Of a stretch of DNA of 6,275 nucleotides, positions 1 through 5,532 are shown piece after piece. Each line of letters starts with the position of its first letter. The first letter of the stretch is position 1. The stretch comes from Bordetella parapertussis (GTDB taxonomy: Bacteria; Pseudomonadota; Gammaproteobacteria; Burkholderiales; Burkholderiaceae): positions 1 to 6,275 of the forward strand of contig CAMDLJ010000161.1 of assembly GCA_945901665.1 (NCBI GenBank), written 5' to 3'. A program made the translations under genes and the position numbers. The notes below the pieces were generated by a model. It saw nothing but the letters and a program-made list of their open reading frames with translations, did not search any database and was not told the DNA's origin.

Positions 1-627
1 CAAGTCCAGTTGCTGCTCTGACAAGGCCCAGTCTTGTTGGCGAACTTGGTGCAGTTGTGCGCGCATGGCGGGCAGGTCGGTGATGGTGTGTTCGCTGAAG
101 GTTTGCAGCCCATGGCGCGCTTGCAGCCAGGCATCGATGGCCGCAGGGCCTTTGAGGGCCATCAGCAACATGCCCGCCGCAGTCACCTGGGCCGGCACCC
201 GTGCCCCCAGCACAAAGCCGGTGCTCATGTGGCGCACTGGGCCATTGCGGGCCACATACACAATTTCATCGCCATCGAGCACGCTCAGGTAAGAGGTTTC
301 GTGGGTGCTGGCGGTCAAGCGCTGCAAAAACGGTTGCACGATGCGTGGCAGCCGCGCGGACTCCAAATATGACTGGCCCAACCGCATCACCCGGGGGGTG
401 AGCCAAAACAACTTGCCATCGGTGGCCATGTACCCCAAGTGGGTCAGGGTGAGCAGGTAGCGCCGCGCAGCAGTTCGTGTCAAGCCGCAGCGCTGAGCGG
501 CTTGCAGGGCCGACAGACGCGGATGGACTTCGTCAAAGGTTTCGATGATGGACAGACCGCGTTCCAAACCGGCGATCCAGTCGCGGGCGGCCAAGGCCGG
601 CGGTTCTGAGGGTAAGGCGTTTTTCAT
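1..627 (-). CDS. IclR-family transcriptional regulator, PcaR/PcaU/PobR type (C-terminus cut by window edge)
   Basis: Reading the minus strand from the ATG at 627-625 gives 209 codons with no stop up to the window edge. Residues about 17-75 form the IclR winged helix-turn-helix: an entry segment (IAGLERGLSIIETF), a recognition helix near residues 49-63 (LTRTAARRYLLTLTHLG) and a wing ending in LTPRVMRLG. The effector-binding domain follows, with LPRIVQPFLQRL, then SVLDGDEIVYVAR and a MSTGFVLGARVPA segment. These motifs are those of the beta-ketoadipate-pathway regulators PcaR, PcaU and PobR, which usually respond to aromatic acids or beta-ketoadipate. The last visible residues (DWALSEQQLDL) match the conserved DxALxxQEL segment, so roughly 45-60 residues are missing. 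An in-frame TAG lies 15 bases upstream of the ATG, which fixes this start among ATG codons; no good Shine-Dalgarno is visible. It is transcribed away from the transporter operon and probably controls it and itself through the shared intergenic operator. The family call is firm; the effector is unknown. Confidence 0.9.
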   Translation of the reverse strand, partial: MKNALPSEPPALAARDWIAGLERGLSIIETFDEVHPRLSALQAAQRCGLTRTAARRYLLTLTHLGYMATDGKLFWLTPRVMRLGQSYLESARLPRIVQPFLQRLTASTHETSYLSVLDGDEIVYVARNGPVRHMSTGFVLGARVPAQVTAAGMLLMALKGPAAIDAWLQARHGLQTFSEHTITDLPAMRAQLHQVRQQDWALSEQQLDL

Positions 628-662
628 GGGTGAGGGGGTGATCTAGGACATACCCTGATTTG

Positions 663-698
663 GTGCGATTATCGTTCCAGTTTGTTCGTTAATCGCGC
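663..698. promoter_or_regulatory. Paired PcaR-like operator (two inverted boxes)
   Basis: Box B, 684-698 on the plus strand, reads GTTCGTTAATCGCGC. Box A, the reverse complement of 663-677, reads GAACGATAATCGCAC. As recalled, the PcaR binding consensus from Pseudomonas putida is GTTCGATAATCGCAC; each box matches it at 13 of 15 positions, and box A has the complete 12-base core CGATAATCGCAC. The two boxes face each other as a palindrome with arms 665-674 and 687-696 (9 of 10 positions paired, 7 of them an uninterrupted GCGATTA/TAATCGC). This head-to-head arrangement fits the paired sites used by PcaU/PobR-type IclR dimers, and the neighbouring regulator belongs to that group. Box A overlaps the GATAAT element of the regulator gene, which suggests autorepression; box B would serve the transporter operon. 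The match is direct; the function is inferred. Confidence 0.7.
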
Positions 699-727
699 AA
701 AGAATGGGTTTTCTCGTCACTTTGCGC
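695..727. repeat. Perfect 8-base inverted repeat overlapping operator box B
   Basis: GCGCAAAG at 695-702 is repeated as its exact complement CTTTGCGC at 720-727, with 17 bases between. The left arm overlaps the end of operator box B. It could be an extra regulator half-site or a hairpin in the leader RNA; there is no T-run after it, so it is not an intrinsic terminator. Confidence 0.5.
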
Positions 728-835
728 AGGGCTTTATTTACAGTGCGGGCAGATGTTCGGGCCGGGCCGTTTGCTCTGCTGGCCGGTACACCGATAAAAA
801 CACACCTAAACCCTGGCCCTTGGGCCACCACCCAT

Positions 836-839
836 GGAG
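836..839 (+). promoter_or_regulatory. Shine-Dalgarno deciding the start of the binding-protein gene
   Basis: GGAG at 836-839 lies 6 bases before the ATG at 846, an ideal distance, and only 3 bases before the ATG at 843. It lies inside the frame if translation began at the earlier ATG at 834, which itself has no purine-rich site upstream (its leader reads CCACCACCC). This favours initiation at 846, or 843, over 834. Confidence 0.6.
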
Positions 840-845
840 ATGATG

Positions 846-1979
846 ATGAAACAACACCTACCCCTGCACCTGGCTTTGTCCGCGCTGCTGACCCTGGCCG
901 CCGGCGCTGTGCAATCCCAAGACATCAAGTTCGCCAACATCGTGGAGATGTCGGGCCCAGGCACCACCTCCGGGGTGATGTTCAAAAACGGCGTGGAATT
1001 GGCCATCAAAGAGATCAATGCCGCCGGCGGCATCATGGGCCGCAAGATCAGCTACACCTCTGAGGACACGCAAAGCAACCCAGGCGTGGCCAAGGGCTTG
1101 ACGCAAAAAGCCGTGGACAACGATGTGTTTGCCATTTTCGGCCCGGTGTTCTCGGGCTCCATCATGGTCTCCATGGCCGAGAGCAAGCGCGGCGAGACGC
1201 CCAACTTCACCGGCGGCGAGGCCACGGCCATCACCCAACAAGGCAACCCCTGGGTGTTTCGCACCGCGTTTGGTCAAAGCGTGTCCTTCCCCAAGGTGGC
1301 GCGCTACATCAATGGCAAATCGAAAAAGCTGGCTGTTTTGTATGTGAACAACGACTTTGGCAAGGGTGGACAAGCGGCCATCAAGCAGCTGTTGGCCAAC
1401 TCACCCACCCAAATCGTGGTTGAAATTTCCACCGAGTCGGGACAGGTCGACTTTTCTGCCGCCGTCATTCAAGCCAAGCAGTCGGGCGCAGACGCCTTGT
1501 TTGCCTACACCAATGAAGAAGAATCGGCCCGTTTGTTGCGCGAGTTGCGCAAACAAGCCTGGAACAAGCCGGTGATTGGCGAGACGGTGCTCACCAGCGC
1601 CAAAGTGGTGGAGTTGGCCGGTGAAGCCGCCAACGGCGCGGTGGCCCATGTGGGTCTGACTGTGGAGGCACCGCAACTGCAAGCCTGGGGCAAAAAGTTT
1701 CAAGCCGCCTACAACACCAGCTCGGATCACAACGGTGTGAAGGGCTACACCGGGGTGTATGTGCTCAAAGCGGCGATTGAAAAAGCCGGCAAGGTCGACC
1801 GTAAAGCGGCCGCCGCGGCGATCCGCAACAGCTGCTTCACGGCCAAGCAATACCCTGGCGTGCTGATGGATGTGTGCTTTGACGACAAAGGCGACATCGA
1901 CCGCGAAAGCTTCATCACCGAAATCCGCAATGGCAAAACCGTGGTGGCCGAGACCTTGCCCCCAATGAACAAAAAATAA
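846..1979 (+). CDS. Periplasmic solute-binding protein of a branched-chain amino-acid-type (HAAT) ABC transporter
   Basis: This LivK-like protein (Peripla_BP_6 fold) captures the solute in the periplasm and delivers it to the LivH/LivM channel. From the ATG at 846 it has 377 residues, usual for the family. A signal peptide is clear: basic start (MK), hydrophobic core to about residue 21 (LALSALLTLAAGAV), and cleavage near AGA or VQS before QDIKF. The mature start, DIKFANIVEMSGPG, is followed by the family hallmark GVELAIKEINAAGGIMGRKI; IFGPVFSGS is the first-lobe ligand-site region and LAVLYVNNDFGKGG opens the second lobe. The end carries DDKGDIDRESFITEI. The only two cysteines, C330 and C344, could form a disulfide. 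An in-frame ATG at 834 would add MEMM, placing an acidic residue before the signal peptide; it is less likely. This is the first gene of the operon, under the divergent control region. The substrate is not known; context points to an aromatic or related carboxylate. The family is certain, the ligand is not. Confidence 0.93.
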   Translation: MKQHLPLHLALSALLTLAAGAVQSQDIKFANIVEMSGPGTTSGVMFKNGVELAIKEINAAGGIMGRKISYTSEDTQSNPGVAKGLTQKAVDNDVFAIFGPVFSGSIMVSMAESKRGETPNFTGGEATAITQQGNPWVFRTAFGQSVSFPKVARYINGKSKKLAVLYVNNDFGKGGQAAIKQLLANSPTQIVVEISTESGQVDFSAAVIQAKQSGADALFAYTNEEESARLLRELRKQAWNKPVIGETVLTSAKVVELAGEAANGAVAHVGLTVEAPQLQAWGKKFQAAYNTSSDHNGVKGYTGVYVLKAAIEKAGKVDRKAAAAAIRNSCFTAKQYPGVLMDVCFDDKGDIDRESFITEIRNGKTVVAETLPPMNKK

Positions 1980-2000
1980 ACCGCCTGCCCAATGCTGTGA

Positions 2001-2045
2001 CCTGTGGGCCAGCACGGTTGTTTGATCGTGCGCGCGCTTCACAGG
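2001..2045 (+). repeat. Intercistronic nested hairpin after the binding-protein gene
   Basis: CCTGTG at 2001-2006 pairs with CACAGG at 2040-2045, and inside it GCACG at 2012-2016 pairs with CGTGC at 2027-2031 around a 10-base loop. It lies in the only sizeable gap of the operon and has no T-run, so full termination is unlikely. A structure here could protect the upstream message end and let the binding protein be made in excess over the membrane parts, as is common for ABC operons. The stems are visible; the role is inferred. Confidence 0.45.
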
Positions 2046-2104
2046 CCAGGCTTGGGCCTTCACCCAGCCCGCCGGTTGGGGTTCACTGTTGAATGGAATT
2101 TTTC

Positions 2105-2926
2105 ATGAGCATCTTCGATCTGCCCAAGATCGATGGGCACTGCCATGTGCTCGATCCGCAGCGCTTTGCGTACCCGGCCGAGGTGGCCTACCACCCGCAG
2201 GGGCAAGAGGTGGGCACGGCCGCTTACTTTGCCCATGTGATGGACGCCTATGCCGTGCGCCACGCTTTGCTGGTGGGACCCAATTCGGGCTACGGCACGG
2301 ACAACCGTTGCTTGCTTGACGCCATCGTCCATGGCGATGGGCGCTTCAAAGGCATTGCCGTGGTCCCCGCCGACACCACAACGGCGGCCTTGCGCGCCTT
2401 GCAAGCACAAGGTGTGGTGGGCATTGCCTTCAACACCGCGTTTCATGGACTGGATTTTTACAAGGACATCGACCCCTTGTTAGCGCGATTGGCAGACCTG
2501 GGGATGTGGGCCCAATTTCAAGTCAGTGGCGACCAATTGGTGGCCCTGCTGCCGCGTATTTTTCGTGTGCGCGTGCGCACATTGATCGACCACGCGGGTC
2601 GCCCCCGCATGGTCGATGGCCCGCAAGCGCCGGGTTTGCGCGCCCTGGCGCAACTCGCCGACAGTGGTTTGGGTGTGATCAAAATATCTGGTTTTGTGAA
2701 ATTTTCTGAGCAGGGGTTTCCATTTGACGATGTCCAGGCCCATGTGCAAAGGGTGTGGCAGATGTTTGGTGCAGACCACTGCATCTGGGCCTCAGACTGG
2801 CCCTATTTGCGCGCCACCTCGCGCTTGGACTATGGGCCCATGCTCAAACTCACAGAGCGCTGGTTCAGCCCGGAACAGTGCCAGCCAATGATGTGGGACA
2901 ACCCCAAGCGTTTTTTTGATTGGTAG
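2105..2926 (+). CDS. Amidohydrolase-superfamily TIM-barrel hydrolase, LigI-like (COG3618 / Amidohydro_2)
   Basis: Predicted cytoplasmic hydrolase of about 273 residues with no signal peptide. By eye it resembles 2-pyrone-4,6-dicarboxylate lactonase LigI along its whole length: the strand-1 HxH (KIDGHCHVLDP, H12 and H14), a GYGTDNRCLLDA segment matching GADNRAMVDA, the GIAFN strand, the strand-5 histidine in IDHAGRP (H163), and the strand-8 aspartate in ASDWP (D231), ending in WDNPKRFFDW. The strand-6 position reads KISG (K193) rather than histidine, as in LigI-like enzymes. Two arginines that bind the LigI substrate appear replaced (A108 and H114), so the substrate is probably different, perhaps another lactone or carboxylate from aromatic catabolism. 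The start at 2105 has GGA 7 bases upstream; an in-frame ATG at 2093 would add MEFF and has no near ribosome site. Its stop codon (TAG, 2924-2926) overlaps the ribosome site of the next gene, so it is coupled to the permeases. The superfamily call is firm; the reaction is unknown. Confidence 0.88.
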   Translation: MSIFDLPKIDGHCHVLDPQRFAYPAEVAYHPQGQEVGTAAYFAHVMDAYAVRHALLVGPNSGYGTDNRCLLDAIVHGDGRFKGIAVVPADTTTAALRALQAQGVVGIAFNTAFHGLDFYKDIDPLLARLADLGMWAQFQVSGDQLVALLPRIFRVRVRTLIDHAGRPRMVDGPQAPGLRALAQLADSGLGVIKISGFVKFSEQGFPFDDVQAHVQRVWQMFGADHCIWASDWPYLRATSRLDYGPMLKLTERWFSPEQCQPMMWDNPKRFFDW

Positions 2927-2932
2927 GACGGC

Positions 2933-3808
2933 ATGACCGATTTTCTTCAACTGTTTTTCAGCGGCATGGCGACCGGCTGTATTTATGCCCTGGCCGCTTT
3001 GGGCTTTACCTTGCTGTGGCAAGCCTCGGGCACGATCAACTTTGCCCAGGGTGAATTTGTCATGCTGCCCGCGTTTGTGATGGTCATCATGCTGCACCAA
3101 GGTCTGCCCCTGACCCTGGCCTTTTTGCTCGCCTGCGGCGTGGCCGTTTTGCTGCTGGGTTGGTTGTTCAAGCGGGGCTTGGTCGACCCTTTGTTCAAGC
3201 ACGGCATGATGCCCATTGTGGTGGCCACCATCGGCTTGTCGATTGCCATGCGCAACGGTGTGCGCGCTGGCTACAGCTCAGAACCGCAGCCTTTTCCGCA
3301 GGTCTTCCCTGATGTGGTGTTGAACCTGGCGGGGGTCAATGTGTCGGGATCGGACATTGGCACTTTTGTGTTTGCCCTGTGCTTGGTGTTGCTGACCCAA
3401 ACCTTTCTCAACCGCACCTTGACCGGACGGGCCATGCAGGCGGTGGCGCAAAACACCGAAAGCGCCGCGGTGCTGGGCATCAATGTGCCGCGCATGATCT
3501 TCTACACCTTTGCCATCAACGCGGTGCTGGCCGCGGCCGCCGCCTTGTTGGTCACGCCCACTTACCTGGCCAAATTCGACATGGGCGAAAGCCTGGGCAC
3601 CAAAGCATTTTTTGCCGCCATCATTGGTGGATTCAACAACTCTCGCGGCGCCTTGTTGGGCGGTTTGTTGGTGGGTGTGAGCGAGAACTTGGCCGCGGCC
3701 TATATCTCTTCGGCCTACAAGGACGCGGTGGCCTTGGTCATCTTCATGGTGGTGATCTTGTTCAAACCCCAAGGCTTGCTCGGGCGCAAAGAGGAGCGCA
3801 AAGTATGA
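2933..3808 (+). CDS. ABC transporter inner-membrane permease, LivH type
   Basis: First of two channel subunits of the HAAT transporter, 291 residues, usual for LivH. It opens with the typical LQLFFSGMATGCIYALAALGF and the INFAQGEFVML motif. About eight hydrophobic segments follow. The cytoplasmic loop that docks on the ATPases is at residues 165-185 (GRAMQAVAQNTESAAVLGIN), and the end has the family segment FFAAIIGGFNNSRGALLGG and then KPQGLLGRKEERKV. Its ribosome site TAGGA (2924-2928) lies 4 bases before the ATG and contains the stop codon of the hydrolase gene, suggesting coupled translation. Its own stop overlaps the start of the LivM gene (ATGA, 3805-3808). It pairs with LivM to form the translocation path. 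No broken motif was seen. Confidence 0.95.
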   Translation: MTDFLQLFFSGMATGCIYALAALGFTLLWQASGTINFAQGEFVMLPAFVMVIMLHQGLPLTLAFLLACGVAVLLLGWLFKRGLVDPLFKHGMMPIVVATIGLSIAMRNGVRAGYSSEPQPFPQVFPDVVLNLAGVNVSGSDIGTFVFALCLVLLTQTFLNRTLTGRAMQAVAQNTESAAVLGINVPRMIFYTFAINAVLAAAAALLVTPTYLAKFDMGESLGTKAFFAAIIGGFNNSRGALLGGLLVGVSENLAAAYISSAYKDAVALVIFMVVILFKPQGLLGRKEERKV

Positions 3809-4788
3809 GGAAAATAAATTTATGGGTGGGCTTGGCCCTGCTGGTGGCGCTGGTGGTGGCGCCGGCGTATTTCAAAAACTACGGCATCCATTTGTTCACC
3901 ACCTGGTTGGTGTTCATCATCGCCACCATGGGCTTGAACCTGACGGTGGGTTATGCCGGTCAAAAGTCGCTGGGCCATGCGGCTTTCTTTGGCATCGGGG
4001 CCTACACGGTGGCGATATTCCTCAAGGCCGGCCTGAGCTTTTGGCTGGCCTTGCCTGCCGGCGCCTGGTTGTGCTTTGTGGTGGGGCTGGTGGTGGGGTT
4101 TCCGGCACTGCGGGTGCAAACCATTTACCTGGCGTTTGCCACCTTGGGCTTCAACACCGCGCTGTGGCTGGTCATGCGCAATGAAGAGTGGCTCACGGGC
4201 GGCACCTTTGGCATCAACAACATTGCCCGCCCCAGCCTGTTCGGTTTCAGCTTGGATGGCAATTTGGCCTATTACCGGTTGGTACTGGCCATGGCGGTGT
4301 TGCTGGGCTTGTTGTTATGGGGCTTGCTGCGCTCGCCGTGGGGCAAGGCCTTCACCGCACTGCGCGACAACCCCATCCGCGCTGAGAGCCTGGGCGTGGA
4401 CACCCGCGCATATACCTTGATGAGTTTTGCCATTGGCGCGGCCTATGCCGGTATGGCCGGAGGTTTGTACGCGTCGCAGGTGCAGTTCATCGACCCAGCT
4501 TTGTTCACCGTGGGCGCGTCCATCATGATGTACCTGATGGTGGTGGTCGGCGGTCCTGGTTACTTTTTGGGTCCCATTTTGGGCTCGGCGGTGGGGGTCA
4601 TCTTGCCCGAGTGGCTGCGCTTTGCCCAGGGCTGGTACCTGATGGTGTTTGGCACGGCCGTGGTGCTGCTGATGATTTGGCTGCCCGATGGCTTGCTCAG
4701 CATCCCCGACCGCTGGCGAGCGCGGCGCCAGTCACGGCTGGCCTCTGAACAACGCCGCCAAGCGGCACACACTGGGGGTGTGGCATGA
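3805..4788 (+). CDS. ABC transporter inner-membrane permease, LivM type
   Basis: Second channel subunit, 327 residues, usual for LivM. Family motifs are GLNLTVGYAGQKSLGHAAFF near residues 44-63, the ALRVQTIYLAFATLGF segment, the ATPase-docking loop at residues 180-199 (GKAFTALRDNPIRAESLGVD), and MVVVGGPGYFLGPILGSAVG. About nine hydrophobic segments precede a basic tail (RWRARRQSRLASEQRRQ). The start at 3805 overlaps the LivH stop as ATGA and has a strong AGAGGAG site (3790-3796) 8 bases upstream. The same frame is open further upstream to 3379, but that part is a shadow of LivH. The first codons (AGG AAA ATA AAT TTA) are rare for this genome style and AT-rich. The stop overlaps the next ATG (4785-4788). 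Confidence 0.95.
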   Translation: MRKINLWVGLALLVALVVAPAYFKNYGIHLFTTWLVFIIATMGLNLTVGYAGQKSLGHAAFFGIGAYTVAIFLKAGLSFWLALPAGAWLCFVVGLVVGFPALRVQTIYLAFATLGFNTALWLVMRNEEWLTGGTFGINNIARPSLFGFSLDGNLAYYRLVLAMAVLLGLLLWGLLRSPWGKAFTALRDNPIRAESLGVDTRAYTLMSFAIGAAYAGMAGGLYASQVQFIDPALFTVGASIMMYLMVVVGGPGYFLGPILGSAVGVILPEWLRFAQGWYLMVFGTAVVLLMIWLPDGLLSIPDRWRARRQSRLASEQRRQAAHTGGVA

Positions 4789-5531
4789 ACCATCCTGTTT
4801 TAAAAGTCACCCAGCTGAAAAAAGCCTATGGCGCCATCCAAGCCGTGGGGGGCGTGTCGTTTGAGGTGCAGCCGGGTGAAATATTTGGCGTCATTGGCCC
4901 CAATGGGTCGGGCAAAACCACCTTGTTCAACAGCATGCTGGGGCAAATCAGCCCCGATGAGGGGCGCATCGAGTTGCGGGGTCAAGATGTCACCGGCTTG
5001 GGGCCCTTGGCTTTGAGCCGGCTGGGTGTGGGCCGCACCTTCCAAACCCTGCAGGTATTTGGCAAGATGAGCGTGCGCGACAACCTGATCGTGGCGGCCC
5101 AAGAGCACCGGGGTTCCATGGGCAGTCGCTTGTTCGCGCCCAGTGACTCGGATCTGGGAGACAAGGCCGACGCCTTGCTGGCGCAGTTTCGCTTGACCCA
5201 TGTGGCCCACCAAAAAGCGGGTGAACTCAGTTACGGCCAGCAAAAACTGGCGGACATCGCCATGGCCTTCATGAGCGAGCCCGCGTTGGTGTTGCTCGAC
5301 GAGCCCTGCGCGGGCGTCAACCCCTCTTTGGTGGGCGGTATTTCTAGGCTGCTCAAGCAACTCAACCAAGAGCGCCAAGGCTCGTTTGTGGTGATCGAGC
5401 ACAACATGGAATTTGTCATGGGACTGTGCCACCGCATCATGGTGATGGTCGAGGGCCAAGTGCTGGCCATTGGCACGCCCGATGAAATTCGAGCCAACAA
5501 GCAGGTGCTCGACGCCTATCTGGGGAATTGA
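4785..5531 (+). CDS. ABC transporter ATP-binding protein, LivG type
   Basis: Cytoplasmic ATPase of 248 residues that drives the LivH/LivM channel together with LivF. Walker A is GPNGSGKT at residues 38-45; FQTLQVFGKMSVRDNL is the Q-loop region; the signature is LSYGQQ at 148-153; Walker B is VLLDEP with catalytic E173; and the switch histidine is H206 in VIEHNMEFVM. The ending, GQVLAIGTPDEIRANKQVLDAYLG, is typical of LivG. The variant signature LSYGQQ, in place of LSGGQQ, is common in LivG proteins. The gene starts inside the LivM stop (ATGA) with a G-rich site (GGGGG, 4774-4778) upstream. All catalytic parts are present, so it should be active. Confidence 0.95.
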   Translation: MNHPVLKVTQLKKAYGAIQAVGGVSFEVQPGEIFGVIGPNGSGKTTLFNSMLGQISPDEGRIELRGQDVTGLGPLALSRLGVGRTFQTLQVFGKMSVRDNLIVAAQEHRGSMGSRLFAPSDSDLGDKADALLAQFRLTHVAHQKAGELSYGQQKLADIAMAFMSEPALVLLDEPCAGVNPSLVGGISRLLKQLNQERQGSFVVIEHNMEFVMGLCHRIMVMVEGQVLAIGTPDEIRANKQVLDAYLGN

Positions 5532-5532
5532 G

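Larger units (their letters stand above)
628..845. promoter_or_regulatory. Divergent control region between the iclR-type gene and the transporter operon
   Basis: This non-coding stretch separates two divergently transcribed genes. It is more AT-rich than the genes, mainly between about 655 and 745, and holds two inverted repeats listed separately. On the minus strand, GATAAT (complement of 668-673) is a 5/6 match to a -10 box, about 40 bases before the regulator start codon. No well-spaced -35 accompanies it: TTAACG is 13 bases away and TTGCGC 21 bases away. For the transporter operon, AT-rich TTTATTTA at 733-740 could hold a -10, but no convincing -35 is seen. Promoter positions are therefore unresolved. 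Short open frames crossing this region lack family motifs and were not called as genes. Confidence 0.7.

Noticed and set aside
34..401. Plus-strand open frames within the first 400 bases
   Set aside because: They are shadows of the regulator on the minus strand, whose motifs run unbroken through this stretch.
643..831. Minus-strand open frame filling the divergent gap
   Set aside because: No motif and no convincing ribosome site; it would cover the operator pair and end just before the regulator start. Treated as chance.
704..1063. Plus-strand open frame across the leader and start of the binding-protein gene
   Set aside because: Its sequence is Arg/His/Pro-rich with no family motif, and it overlaps the well-supported binding-protein gene in another frame.
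2001..2045. Intrinsic terminator after the binding-protein gene
   Set aside because: The stems are short with a long loop and there is no T-run; the downstream genes complete the same transporter, so full termination is unlikely.
3379..3804. Upstream open extension of the LivM frame
   Set aside because: It lies wholly inside LivH in another frame, has no membrane-like composition, and the ATG at 3805 has a strong ribosome site and gives the usual LivM length.
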